64,000 nucleotides of DNA, from contig CM057224.1 of assembly GCA_029891385.1 (NCBI GenBank), positions 8,308,001 to 8,372,000 of the forward strand, given 5' to 3'. Every line of letters starts with the position of its first letter. Position 1 is the first letter of the stretch. Shown one piece after another: positions 1 through 12,786 of this stretch. This stretch comes from Erythroxylum novogranatense. Its lineage: Eukaryota; Streptophyta; Magnoliopsida; Malpighiales; Erythroxylaceae. The position numbers and the translations under genes are program-made. The notes under the pieces are model-generated. The model saw only the letters and a program-made list of their open reading frames with translations, was not told the DNA's origin and made no database searches.

Positions 1-952
1 ACATGGGGCTACAAATAATGTGAGAGAACGAAGTTCAATTTAGTTCTTACTAGTGTCAATTTCGGGATCAAAGTTGGTGTTGATTTCAGTCTCGAATTAA
101 CAAGAGCTAAACGAGTATTTTGGCCATAACTTCCTCAATTCTAATCCGAATTGAGCGTTCTTGGTGTCATTTTAAAGATGAAACATAGAGGAACATTTTT
201 TAAGAAGAAAGTTTTGTTAAATTATGTCGTTTAGCTGCCCAAAATTAGGAAGCAAGATGGCTGTTTTCAGGGGCAAATATGGAACATCACTTAAGATGGA
301 GGGGCAAAATGGTCAATTGGCTCTCATTTTTAAATGGCATGGCATGAAGGGAGGTGAATGTCGTGTATGCTACCAGAAGTTTCGAAAATAAGAAACAAAA
401 AGAAGAAGAAAACGTTAGAGAGGGAGAGAAGAAGGAGAAGTCGTGCGAAGAAGAAGAAGAAGAAGGAGGAAGCAAGGTTCGATTTTTGTGTATTTCTTAG
501 GGGTTTTCGATCTTGCTTCAAGAGAAATGGAGAGAAGAAAGTGAAAGCTTCCTTTGGACCTTGAAGATGTCGAAAATGAAGAGAGGGCAGGTAAGAGAGA
601 GGTTTGTTTGATTTTGAATTTTGTAGTGAGATATTGATTGCTTTGGCTTGGAAAGGTTATTGATTTGAGATTCTAAGGTTGATTTTAGTGATTTTGCTAT
701 GATTGATGATTAATTTTGAATTAATGTGAACTAGGGTTTATGCCCAAATTTTGGGAATTGGGATTTTTGGAAATTGTTGAGTTAGATAATGTAGAAATAT
801 GATAAATTGGTGAATTCCTAAGTTAATTTTTAGAATTATGTAATTTATGATATTGAATTTGGGTGATTTGGTATAGGTAATTTTAATTCGGGAGAAAGCA
901 AGAAGCTTTGGGAAAATTTACGAGTCGGATAAGCTTTTAGCATCGTTTCGAG

Positions 953-3073
953 GTGGGTAATGTATTTATACTTTGAATTATAAGTTTTGTATGAAATTTT
1001 GAGAAATCAAGAATGAAAAATGTTTTGAAAAAATTATTGTGTATGTTTGAAAAATCAAGAAGATGATACAATATGTGTTATTTGATTTTTTAGAAATGAT
1101 TACATAAATTATTAAAATCGTTTTGGATAATTTGATAAAATTTTCAAATTTTCTTTAATTATGAAAGAATTGATAAATTATGAAACAATGTTATATTTAT
1201 TGATTTGAAAGTTTACTTAAGAAAGTGTTATTTTATGATCTTTGAAATTTGAAGGAAATTATGTTTTGAAAATCAAGAAAAAAGGATTTGAAAATCTATT
1301 TAAGGAATTATTATCCATTATGTTTGAATTATTTACTGAAATTGTTTTGTTTGGACAATGTAAACAAAATGATTCAATTGATTATCTTCCTTGATTTTGA
1401 ATGTTTTGATAAAATGAAGTAATTGTTAAATTACATGTTTTGATTGTTTTGATAAATGGATCACTTAAAAAGACTTGCATTCTTTGTTGAGTAATTCTTT
1501 GTGTTGTAAATGATTTCAAATGTTGGTTCTGAAAAGGTTTGAAAAATTAGAATTTTGAATATTTTGAAAGTGTTTATAAAATATCGTTTATGTAAAGGTT
1601 TGAAAATTGGGATTTCCAAATACTTTTGGAAGTACAAAAATAAAAAAGGGGGTTTATGAAAAGGTTTGAAAAATTTGGGATTTCCGAATACTTTCAGAAT
1701 TGGTTATAAAATAGTGTTTATAAAAGTGTTTGAAAAATGATGATTTTTGAATGTTTTAGAAATTGTATAAAAATATCGTTTAGGCAAATGTTTGAAAAAC
1801 AAATTTGATTTCCGAATATTTTTGGGAGGGTTATAAAGAAAGGTTATGATTTTTTCTATTTTGAATTCGTTATAAAGTAGTGATTATGTAAATGGTTGAA
1901 AATGCAATACTTGATTTCGAATGTTTTTAAGAATTGTCGCAAGTTGTGAATGTTTGATAAATTAAGGAAATTTATGAGATTACGAGGAACGATACAAAGG
2001 TTCAATTTCTTGTCTTCAAATGATTTGTGAAATTGATTGAAATTTTTGAGAGTATTGAATTTTATTGTTTTCGAATGTTTTGGAAAATGTTACGAGTTTT
2101 AAAATAAATTGAGAAATTAAGAAAGATTCTGAAATTCATTTATGTTATAATGATTGAAGAAATCGCTTAAATTGTTAAATTCGTTATTGTCGACAAATTT
2201 GATAAATTATGAAAATAGTTCCGGATGAGTTAAATAAAATGTTCTTCATTGTACATTCATCGATTTTGAACGTTTTGATAATATTGAAATAATTGTTGAA
2301 TTATGTTTGAAGGTTTCAATTAGTGTTCTAATTGTGCGAGCATTTTAAAATAATTTGCGAATTTGCTATGTGAGAAGTTCTATGTGAAATTATATGCATT
2401 TTTTGGAAATGTCAAGTTGCCTGACCATCTGATGAATGCTAAAATTGATGCTATGTTATATGAATTGCTTCGATGTGATGACTTTGTGAATGTGAATGTG
2501 TCTTGTAAGACACAACATAAAAAAATTGAATTTTCGAAATGTGCCTTCGGGCAAACTGATTTTTGTTTAGTATGAATATGTAAATTATGTGGGTTTGGTT
2601 AGGTCCCCTCCGTAAGAGTCAGTGCACTGTCTCCCTCTGATAGCCTTCTCCCAGCTGCCCGTAAGTGGCTTAGGAGTTCCGATTTCGGACTCCCCTCCAT
2701 TCACGGCTGCACAGAACCGCTATGAGGGAATGTGCAGTACGTTCTGTTAGGACCGACCCAAACCATTTGATGTGTTATGTGTTTTGTTTTGTTTATATTT
2801 GCGATGCATTCATGTTTTCGAAATTGTGCATAATTTGGAAGAACAATTGTGAGATTTTAAGAAATGAGTTTTGAAATCGTGAGAATTTTGAAAATTGGTT
2901 AAGAATGTTTTGAATAAATTGAAGGCCTAAGAACTAAGTTTTGAAATTCTTGCTACTGAGAAATGTTTATAAATGATAAACATTTTTACGAGATGATTTT
3001 TGCTTATTTTCGAGTATAAATATGTTACCCACGGAGTGAAAGCTCACCCCCCTCCTTTCATCCCCATCTCCAG
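953..3073 (+). other. Putative LTR intron of family Y
   Basis: A GAG/GTGGGTAA donor at 953 and a CATCTCCAG/G acceptor ending at 3073 are kept in the inverted copy (23170 and 22250 on the minus strand). The GC-richer block and a GAGTGAAAGCTC-type hairpin lie between them, as in the other LTRs of this window. Splicing is inferred from sequence only. Confidence 0.3.
2604..2764 (+). repeat. Conserved GC-richer block in family Y LTR
   Basis: This is a GC-richer island in AT-rich DNA, containing GTCAGTGCACTGTCTC, CAGCTGCC and TGTGCAGTACG. The same order of motifs is found inverted at 22625-22800, although flanking AT-rich DNA has drifted more. That suggests selection on structure or slower decay. 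It holds short inverted repeats (AGTGCACT is palindromic) but no coding frame. Confidence 0.5.
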
Positions 3074-4030
3074 GTTTTCGAGCAGGAGATCGGATGGAAG
3101 ACGATCACGATTTCAGTTCGATTTGTGCATGTTCTGTATTTATGTGTAAAGTTTGATGTTAGTGTATTCTTTTCGGATTGTAAACAAATGCTAAAATTGA
3201 GAATGGATTTGAGTTTGTGTATGATCATGAAATTGAAATATGTAAGTTAATTATGGAGTTGTATTTTGTATTGAGGTGAATATGAATGGATTTGTTTATG
3301 AATAGTAAAAGTATATACTTATGATTGGATTGTGTTCGGATTGATTTATGAATTAGATTGAGAATTATGGAAGTGTTAGGTATAGATGTGTGTTCTGCTG
3401 GTGTTTTGGATTCCGGACGGGAGGTTCGATGATTCTGAGTTGTGTTTGGCAATTATAGAAGTGTATAATTTCTTTTACAGATTTTTGAGCTGTACAAAAT
3501 ACAGCCATTATGCTGTCCGATTTTCAATAAAATCGGGTTATGGCAAAGTAAGAAGTAGAATAGGTTTTGTTATAAATGAGATAAGAATTTTGGTATATGG
3601 ATAAAATTTTGGGATGTGTATGTTTGTATAAGATGATGATTTGAGATTTGCACGAGGATGAATTATTCTGTTTTGATTGTATAAGGTTGATTAAAGATGA
3701 AAGAAATGAAAAAGAAAGATTGAAAAAAAATTATACAGGAATTTGGATTTGTTTTAGTCTAAGGTCTGCAACGCGAACCTGTTGTTTTCGTTTAGAGTTT
3801 GAGTTCTCGGATGTCGAAAATTGGTTTAGTTCGTTTTGAGATCCGTTTGTTTTCGCTGTGTGATTCGTTCCACTACTTGGTTTTTTGCCTTATGTTTTCC
3901 GGATTCGATTCTTTCGTTTGGTTGTTTCTGCACGCGTTTGATCGCGTCTTCGTCGCTTAGTTTCGCTTTCGCTATTGTTTTCTGTTTTGTTTTCCGGTTG
4001 GGGTCCGGTTTTCGAATCGGGTGCCAATAG

Positions 4031-4478
4031 TGATTCTACTCCAATTGGTCGGTATTTACCTCTTCTTCTAATGCATCATCCGATCATGATCATTGAATTA
4101 GCATTTTAAGTGCACTCTTCTCCTTTGAGTTATCATCTTTTTCATAATCGCATGCATTCATACAATCCAACCCTAGGCGCATTTCTAACTGCTCCATATT
4201 ACACTTCATGTATCACGTATCATCACTTGTAACGTCATGTTCCTTTTTATATGCTCAATCCATTCGAATTATAGACATAAAATCAAGAATTGTAGTCGCA
4301 GGATCCTAACTGTATGCTCACACTAAATCACAACTTTCACATTTCAGATCCCAACTCTATTCTAGTTCTTTCTTTGAACCGGACTTGTACACTTTAATCT
4401 TACCATTTCTACTTTTTCCTGACAATATAGTCACTTCGCTATGTCATTCAAAAGTAAATCAGTACGGTACACTATCGA
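4031..4478 (-). mobile_element. Left remnant of the interior of element G
   Basis: This AT-rich non-coding DNA ends in ATCGA exactly where element A begins; the same five bases restart at 13734 after A. Before A inserted, it was therefore continuous with 13739-14398, which carries a minus-strand primer binding site. No frame or other landmark is visible. The left junction with the family Y LTR near 4030 is inferred from where Y similarity ends. Confidence 0.5.
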
Positions 4479-4822
4479 TGTAACACCCCACTCCCGCAAG
4501 ACCCGAACCCGATATCGATGGTGATATCCGAGTCCGTGCCCCGCGAGGGTGGCGTGCTAACCACTCATTCAAAAATCGGTACATTATTCTTTTTTTAAAA
4601 CACATGTGCGGAATTCCATACCCAAATTGGGTACTCATTCAATCACATCCAATTTCAATACACACATTTTCAAAAGCCACTGAGGTCAATTTCACAAATA
4701 CAAATAAACACTTTATTACAAAATAAAGACATGTAATGCATACCTAACCGATCCCGACTTCTGACCTTCACTTGAATCCTGCAAACATACTCCCGTTTTA
4801 CTAACGGGGTACTCTTCAATTC

Positions 4823-5582
4823 CTAAGAAATAATTGCAATGTTGGGTGAGTTTGCGAACTCAGTGAGAAACCATCATCAATGGTTCACTCAACGCATGCA
4901 TAACCAAACAATTCACATCTTATCACATATTATCACATTCCAAATTAACTCAGGCATTGCCAATTTGTACATATATAAGGCGTATCACCTTTCACACTAT
5001 TCACATACATATCGACACTGCACACACAAATCTCTTCCCATAATTTTCATTGTTTTACTTTGAGTTGTGACTGGGCGCTTAACGGAACAGAATTCAGATA
5101 CACTTAGGGAGTAGGAGAGCCCTCTGGGTATACATTGACTCCCCTCGAGCTCAAAGCTCGGTTCATTCTGATAATCACATTTTAAGCAAATAGAGAGCCC
5201 CGGGTATGCACTCATGCTTCGCTCACATTAGGGATAGGAGAGCCCTCGAGTATGCACTATTCCTTTTCACAATTGATGAGCTTATAGCTCCGATCGAATA
5301 TGCTCCATCACAACCATTATTTATTAACCAATTATTGATTTCACAAGTTCATTCATATCTCTATAGACAATACACATGTATCAAATCACATTTCCAATCA
5401 TTTCACAAAGAAAGATTCACACGCAGATATACATTTTGCACTTTAATATCACGTTCAAATACTTGGACACCCGTGGTCCGAAATCAATCAAAACAAACAC
5501 ATATATCCCTCCATTCTCTCCACATGGCATAATGGTAAGATATTAAACACATAAAGGCTGAGGAACCAACTAGGTTACTCAC
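4823..5582 (-). other. Putative LTR intron, element A 3' LTR
   Basis: On the minus strand, GTTCAG/GTGAGTAAC at 5582 and an acceptor AG at 4823-4824 bracket 760 nt that hold the hairpin region. The same two sites occur in the other LTR (11915, 11149) and in elements B, C, D and the solo LTR. No transcript evidence is available here. Confidence 0.35.
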
Positions 5583-6212
5583 CTGAACTTCCTAGCTGTT
5601 TCCTGGAAGCTCCAGCACTGTCCGTGGATTATCGATCCATCGGCTCTATAACAATCAATTAATTTCATTCATTACAAAATGCACAGTCAAAAATAATTAA
5701 TGATGCACATGCCTTGAATAACAGATGTACTATGCCTATTCATGATTTTCTCGGTACCATTTCCCCCTTTCCACTTTCTTTTACTCAATGATCACTATCG
5801 GCTCATTTCGATTCAATAACACGCCGTAGAACTCACTAATTTCGTTTATACCAATTAGTTCCATTTGTCAATTCATATGCACTAACCGAAGCTCACAAGA
5901 TCTCAAAACCAATTTTCATTTTGAACTAAATCAAATTCACTTAATAAAGACTCCAATTACACTGAATTCATATATTCGAAATTCTCATAATTATAACCCA
6001 ATCATCAGGAAACTATCCTTAGGTTGCAATACAATCACATTCATAACTTCTTTCACTAAATGAGATCTCTAAAACCCGAATTCAAACTCTCATTCTTTTC
6101 CTTAATCATAAACCTCATTCACTAGATCATAGCAAATCAAACCTCACCTCAATTGGAGGTATACACAATTAGTTATACCTCAAACTCCAATTAAAACACA
6201 TCGAATCTGTTC

Positions 6213-6450
6213 CTCGCCATGACAAGACAGACGCTCGTCGCGACGTGCGAGGGAGTGGCTTCGCCGCGATGTCTGACGCTTCGCCCAGGTAACGTTTCCT
6301 TCGGGCTCGCCGCGACGTGAGGGAGAGGGCTCATCGTGGCGTCAATGATTCACGCTCGCCGCGACGTCCCCACCTTGCTCGTCGCTACGTCTAAACACTT
6401 TCCTCGTCGCGACGTCTAAATATTTATTTGTCGCGACGTGCGACCCTAGT
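6213..6450 (-). repeat. GC-rich palindromic island, element A 3' LTR
   Basis: It contains repeated CpG-rich words of the type TCGTCGCGACGT and TCGCCGCGACGT, about ten within 240 bp, in DNA that is otherwise AT-rich. CGTCGCGACG is itself a perfect palindrome. The sister island at 12541-12786 differs by several substitutions and indels in the first 90 bp, while the DNA on either side is almost unchanged. Confidence 0.75.
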
Positions 6451-7400
6451 TCGTCTTCTCCGATTTCCTTTTTCCTCTTTCTCTCTCCAAAATCCAGTAT
6501 TAACTCAACTTAAACACTCAAATCTCTAACAATTACCCCATGCATGCTTTAAAAACAATAATAAACAACATGAAATCATATACTTACCAATCGAAGCTCA
6601 ATCCCTAAACCTTAAAATCTCCAAAAATCTCTTCCAACCTCTAGCAATCACGGTGATCTCCATAGCCAAGCCCAACATCAACCTCTCTAAAGTTTCCAGC
6701 TAGTCTTCAACCACAATGAAGGAGAAACAAGCAAGAATCAAGAAGAAGACAGGAACGAAGATCACCGAGGAAGGAGAAAAGGGTTCGTGCCCTAGGAGAA
6801 GAGAATTCCTTTTCTCCTTTCGAAATTCTAAGGCATTTATAAGGCTAATTCCATATATCTCTTGTTCCCTTTTTCCTCATAATACAAGAAATTCTGTTAC
6901 TCTTTTCACGATCATTTTCGGTCCAATTTGTCTCTAAATTTCAATGGCTCGACATATTTAAACTCTTAAATCATATTTCTAATTTCCATAGCCATAGGAC
7001 AATTATTTCGGTCCTATTCAGTCAATCGGTCCGCCACTCAAAGAATTTTCGGTCCGGACATTTTCTCCTAATTATTCTAGAAACTTATCCTAACGATCAC
7101 TGTCACTTTGCGATCACTCTAACACGCCCAATTCCACCATTCACACCCAATTATTCCATAATTCACAATATATCATAATCCAATCTAATTATCTCACACA
7201 TTCATAGTTCAAATCATTTACAAAATCAAATGCCGGGAAAGGTCACGAATGCATGTACCTATATGTGCATGTGCCAAATGACTCAGTTCTCTACAATCAG
7301 AGGCCAAATAAATGTTCACATCAGAAATATGAAATACAAATTACTAGCCTGACCAAATTGACCCATATACCCTTCCCATTGGGGTTGGGATGTTACAATT

Positions 7401-7410
7401 CTCCCCTCCT
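7401..7410 (-). other. Polypurine tract of element A
   Basis: AGGAGGGGAG on the minus strand lies a few bases inside the 3' LTR start. This is where plus-strand DNA synthesis is primed in LTR retrotransposons. It matches those of B, C and D. Confidence 0.85.
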
Positions 7411-10400
7411 TACAAAAATTTCGTCCTCGAAATTTCATATCTGATGATCGAGGGAGGGGGAATTGTTAGATCACTAAATCTTGTTTCCCACTTATTTCAC
7501 TATATAGCCAATTTCTGCCAAATAACTGAAATCAATACTATCAATCACTATTTATCTTTTCTCTAACTTTACACAGTCTCATTGTTTCCTCAAGATCACT
7601 CGCAATTCTTTACTTTCGATATCGATAATACATATGTCAGATCATAACAATATTTCCAAATTCTAACCATGTAACTTTTTACGAAACCGAATCATCTTTT
7701 AGGTTTTCAACTGACTTACCAATCCTTAATTCTATTTACACCACAGTCACAGAGAGGCCACTTATAACAAATTTAGCTTTCCCCAATTCACGTTTATCTC
7801 ATCTTAGTGTATCTTGGCCGAGGCGATACACTTCGAAACACTTCATTTATCGCTTAGCAGACTACATCTCTATAGCGTTTAAAACACTAATCTTGTAAGG
7901 TTCCAATAACCTCAATATAATCAATTTGACTTATTGACATTAACTTTAATTTCTTAACCCCTAATACAAAATCCAAATGGTGTCACCAATATACAATTGA
8001 TATACACTCAATCAATTTGAACTCTGATGACAATCTCATGTCCCTAGGAACTCCAAAATATCAATCTCACATTTATCTCCAACAGTCAAATCTATTGGTT
8101 ACTCACACCTATAATCATTCGATTTAACAAGCTAAACTATCAATTCCTCTTTCGATTTGCTCGTACTAAACCATAATACTCTAATCGCTTCTCGCGATTT
8201 CTCTATGATTTCTCGATAACATTCGAAATGTCAACTCCTTAATTTGGTCTTTGCGATCTTTTAAATATACACACCGGTTTGAATTCCAATAACAAATAAT
8301 ACTTTCTTTTGCCCCATTTGCTAGCTCGACGATTTTTACTCGGTCATACAATCAAAACCTTTTCGCTCAAATTACGATCATCTCATTTGAATTTCCTATT
8401 CAATCCATTTAATTTCATGACTAGCATAATTTGAATTATTCAATCGCTTAATTCTTTTCAAATCTTTCAATTCACAAAATACCTCTATCACTATTGATTT
8501 GCACATTCGAGACATCTTCAATTGTTTCGTACAATTTTGTCTCCAAGCTTTTAGAGCAACACTCATTACAACAGATCTCAAATCATCAATCACAATCTGC
8601 CTATGAAGTTTTACTTGTCCCAAGGTACAAAAATCACTTTACACACTTTCATCAGATTACAGTATAACCTTTACTGGGACATTTCAGTATATAATGCAAA
8701 ATCTCCAAATCCCGTATACATATATAAGTCCCTAACAATTTCGCATTGTATCCATACCCCTATCGTCATTAAGTCTCCCAATGCCATTTTCGAATAATAA
8801 TTCATCCACTATTTATTCAATCAAGGTCAAATTCACTCTTATGAAGTTCGCATAGGATACAATTTCCTCATCTGTGCCGATTTATCTTCTTTACTTTTCA
8901 AATGCATTTAATCGATCATCGATGATCTTCATCATTTCCCAATCTGAATGCACTCAAGACACTTTACTTTTCAGTAGCACAATACTATTAGGGCATTGTC
9001 ACCTCGGACAATTTCAATCCAAAATTCCTTATACCAGTGATCAATTTGTATAACTCTTTAAATATCAAAAGTCTCCAATGAGGAACGATTTTCTTATAAT
9101 TTTCTCAATTCCATCACAACATATTCTGACATATGTTCCTTTTACCCTAATTTCTCCACATAACCCAATTTATTTGCAATAGGTCACTGCCTGCGTTAAA
9201 TAAACATTCATCAAATCAATTTCGTATTTTCAGCACATAATTACACAAACCATACACGAATCTATTTTCTCCTCATATTCGCAATTACTATTTTCTTAAT
9301 GTTCAGTAATTCTCTTACATAATTGGATTCATCTCATCATCATAATGAAAGCATTTTCTACCTCTTACGCTCGAGTCTCTGCTAGAATTAAGACTCCAAA
9401 TTAACTTGTAATTCATTTCAAATTTATCTCTATACAGTCCTTGCATTGATCACTATTTAATTGAATCATTCGAGCAACTTAATCCAATTCAGGTAAATTC
9501 TTCTTTGCAAGTAGATTTCTTACTATTTTCATCAATACTACTTATGAAATTCCTCAATATCACAGTCATCACATTTCTTGTCAGTCATTCTCTATGCCAC
9601 AGGGACTCAGTTTCCAACCATACACAATATCCCATGCAAATCAATCTATGCCATAATCCATATCATCAAAACATCCTTTTTAATACCGTTCAATGAGGTC
9701 CATACCAGCAAAAATTATTGCATCGATGTACCAATTAGTCACTTACACTAAGGATACACAATACTCTCTTTTTGCACCTATCCACACTCGTGAGGATTAT
9801 ATCATGATCAAGTCCTCAACATGTAACAATTTCAATTCATTCCCAATAAATCACTATAATCATCACATCTTATTTGAAAATGTATTCTCATCAATTTACC
9901 CATTAATAGCTTATACTACTAAGAACTCTTTAATCACATTTAACTTTAGATAACCTTTCTCTTTTGGTACCACATTAACATCTCCTTCTTTCTCAATTGA
10001 TTTCTCATAAACACTTTCTTTTCTCATTCAACTTTATACACTACAATCATCCCCTTAATTTACTTCTCATGCCATCTCCACATACACGAGACAATTTCGG
10101 TTAATATTTTTTACTTACCATGGGGCTCCCATAATCAGGTGTGTATTCACTTAGGCAAATCAACTAAACCGGAACATCTGTTTCACTTATCAGTATCATT
10201 GTCTTACCTCTCAATCTTTTCATTATTACATCGCACCCTTCTATTTTCACACTCAAAAGGCAACATCATATATATACCATCATTCTTGATTTCTCTTTAA
10301 TGTAATCGAGTCACAGTCATAAATTATTTTTCATAACACTCGTCACAGTAATCAATCTCAATTATAACCTTTCATTTCATCCACATTATACACTTGTACT

Positions 10401-10683
10401 CTTGTCATTTCTATCATAGCTCTAATTTCCTCTATCAGTTCAGAACATATTCATATCTATCTCACATTCAAGGATATACCGGGGGTATAACCCGGATATC
10501 GCCTTCCATAATGTATCCACTAGTACCAATACACTCAATCTTCATTTGTCAAATCGAATCATATACCTTTTTCCGATTTCATGATATCCACAACTGGCAT
10601 TTATCCCATTCTGATATATCATCAATGCCCTCACAAATTCTAACGACTGAAACAATTGGTACAGGCTCCTACATGTGACTCAT

Positions 10684-10783
10684 ATACTAGACTGGGGATC
10701 AGTTGTCACTGTCTGCCATGACATGACTTAAATGCATGTAACTTGACACATTTTTCAGAACGCCTATGTAAGATTGTACTTTT
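10684..10783 (-). promoter_or_regulatory. Conserved leader block after PBS, element A
   Basis: On the minus strand it contains CATGTCATGGCAGACAGTGA and ACTGATCCCCAGT. Near-identical words sit at the same distance from the primer site in G, D, B and C. It is a candidate packaging or dimerisation signal, by position only. Confidence 0.5.
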
Positions 10784-10797
10784 GGGCTCTGATACCA
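10784..10797 (-). other. Primer binding site of element A (iMet tRNA type)
   Basis: TGGTATCAGAGCCC on the minus strand lies 4 bases after the 5' LTR end. TGGTATCAGAGC is the usual initiator-methionine tRNA match in plant LTR retrotransposons. Confidence 0.9.
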
Positions 10798-11148
10798 AAA
10801 ATGTAACACCCCACTCTCGCAAGACTCGAACCCGATATCGATGATGATATCCGAGTCTGTGTCCCGCGAGGGTGGCGTGCTAACCACTCATTCAGAAATC
10901 GGTACATTATTCTTTTTTTAAAACACATGTGCGGAATTCCATACCCAAATTGGGTACTCATTCAATCACATCCAATATCAATACACACATTTTCAAAAGC
11001 CACTGAGGTCAATTTTGACAAATACAAATAAACACTTTATTACAAAAATAAAGACATGTAATGCAGACACGAACTGATCCCGACTTCTGACCTTCACTTG
11101 AATCCTGCAAACATACTCCCGTTTTACTAACGGGGTACTCTTCAATTC

Positions 11149-11915
11149 CTGAAAAATAATTGCAATGTTGGGTGAGTTTGCGAACTCAGTGAGAAACCAT
11201 CATCGATGGTTCACTCAACGCATGCATAACCAAACAATTCACATCTTATCACATATTATCACATTCCAAATTAACTCAGGCATTGCCAATTTGTACACAT
11301 ATAAGGCGTATCACCTTTCACACTATTCACATACATATCGACACTGCACACACAAATCTCTTCCCATAATTTCCATTGTTTTACTTTGAGTTGTGACTGG
11401 GCGCTTAACGGAACAGAATTCAGATACACTTAGGGAGTAGGAGAGCCCTCTAGGTATACACTGACTCCCCTCGAGCTCAAAGCTCGGTTCATTCACAGTA
11501 ATCACATTTTAAGCAAATAGGAGAGCCCCCGGGGTATGCACTACTGCTCGCTCACATTAGGGATAGGAGAGCCCTCTGGGTATGCACTATTCCCTTTTCA
11601 CAATTGATGAGCTTATAGCTCCGATCAGAAAATGCTCCAGTCACAACCATTATTTATTAACCAATTATTGATTTCACAAGTTCATTCATATCTCTATAGA
11701 CAATACACATGTATCAAATCACATTTCCAATCATTTCACAGCAGCATTCACATGCAGTATACACATTTTGCACTTTAATATCACGTTCAAATACTTCGGA
11801 CACCCGTGGTCCGAAATCAATCAAAACAAACACATATATCCCTCCATTCTCTCCACATGGCATAATGGTAAGATATTAAACACATAAAGGCTGAGGAACC
11901 AACTAGGTTACTCAC
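11149..11915 (-). other. Putative LTR intron, element A 5' LTR
   Basis: Donor GTTCAG/GTGAGTAAC (minus, 11915) and acceptor ATTTTTCAG/GA (11149) enclose 767 nt with the hairpin domain. In the 5' LTR this would lie in the transcript leader, downstream of the TATA-like box at 13175. Confidence 0.38.
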
Positions 11916-12540
11916 CTGAACTTCCTAGCTGTTTCCTGGAAGCTCCAGCACTGTCTGTGGATTATCGATCCATCGGCTCTATAACAATCAATTAATTTCA
12001 TTCATTACAAAATGCACAGTCAAAATAATTAATGATGCACATGCCTTGAATAACAGATGTACTATGCCTATTCATGATTTTCCCGGTACCATTTCCCCCT
12101 TTCCACTTTCTTTTACTCAATGATCACTATCGGCTCATTTCGATTCAATAACACGCCGTAGAACTCACTAATTTCGTTTATACCAATTAGTTCCATTTGT
12201 CAATTCATATGCACTAACCGAAGCTCACAAGATCTCAAAACCAATTTTCATTTTGAACTAAATCAAATTCACTTAATAAAGACTCCAATTACACTGAATT
12301 CATATATTCGAAATTCTCATAATTATAACCCAATCATCAGGAAACTATCCTTAGGTTGCAATACAATCACATTCATAACTTCTTTCACTAAATGAGATCT
12401 CTAAAACCCGAATTCAAACTCTCATTCTTTTCCTTAATCATAAACCTCATTCACTAGATCATAGCAAATCAAACCTCACCTCAATTGGAGGTCTACACAA
12501 TTAGTTATACCTCAAAACTCCAATTAAAACACATCAGAAA

Positions 12541-12786
12541 CTGTTCCTCGCCGCGACGCACAGACGCTCGTCGCGACGACGCAGAGAGTGGCTCGCCATG
12601 ACGTCTGAGCCTTCGCCATGGCGAACGTTTCCTTCGGGCTCGCCGCGACGTGAGGGAGAGGGCTCGCCACGGCGTCAATGATTCACGCTCGCCGCGACGT
12701 CCCCACTTTGCTCGTCGCGACGTCTAAACACTTTCCTCGTCGCGACGTCTAAATATTTATTCGTCGCGACGTGCGACCCTGGTTCG
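12541..12786 (-). repeat. GC-rich palindromic island, element A 5' LTR
   Basis: TCGCCGCGACG and CGTCGCGACGT words are repeated along about 245 bp. Compared with the sister island at 6213-6450, the first third differs by many substitutions and short indels, whereas flanking DNA is nearly identical. Confidence 0.75.

Larger units (their letters stand above)
1..4030 (+). repeat. Family Y LTR, plus orientation, 5' end outside window
   Basis: This stretch matches, in reverse orientation, the block at 21341-25264. Shared landmarks are a GC-richer block at 2604-2764 (partner 22625-22800), an acceptor-like CATCTCCAG at 3065-3073 (partner near 22250), and the CCGGTTGGGGTCCGG end near 4000 (partner near 21352). 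It has no credible reading frame. The short frames near 358-564 and 3386-4030 are low-complexity or T-rich. Upstream, GTTTCGAG/GTGGGTAA at 945-960 looks like a splice donor. The start lies outside the window. The right edge near 4030 is where similarity to the other copy stops, so it is approximate. The LTR call rests on the terminal signature of the minus copy and on shared architecture with the other LTRs here. Confidence 0.6.
4479..7397 (-). repeat. Element A 3' LTR
   Basis: Reading on the minus strand, it starts TGTAACATCCCAACCCC at 7397 and ends GGGGTGTTACA at 4479. In transcriptional order it holds a TATA-like TATAAAT (6841-6835), a GC-rich island (6450-6213), a splice donor GTGAGT (from 5582), a hairpin array within 5314-5063, the hairpin ACCATTGATGATGGT (4884-4870), a TTCTTAG acceptor (4823) and the conserved end region. 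The acceptor reads TTCTTAG here and TTTTCAG in the sister LTR. Length is 2919 bp against 2932 bp for the 5' LTR. Confidence 0.92.
7398..10801 (-). mobile_element. Element A non-coding interior
   Basis: This is 3404 bp between the LTRs. The polypurine tract (AGGAGGGGAG on the minus strand) is at 7401-7410, preceded in element sense by TTTCGAGGACGAAAT. The primer site is at 10784-10797. No frame above 100 codons is present and none resembles gag-pol. Several blocks are shared with element D: TCTCCAATGAGGAACGATTTT near 9076 (D: 31839), the CTTACGCTCGAGTCT block near 9365 (D: 32132), and GGGCTCCCATAA near 10125 (D: 32883). The last may be a decayed gag zinc knuckle. The conserved pieces across two elements suggest the deleted form itself was propagated. 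Confidence 0.8.

Noticed and set aside
6213..6450. CpG island of a host gene promoter
   Set aside because: It occurs at the same LTR position in both copies and in other elements, with no gene nearby.
6716..6937. Lysine-rich frame, present twice (6716 and 13050)
   Set aside because: It is duplicated only because both LTRs of element A carry it. It is antisense to the presumed LTR transcript leader and shows no domain.
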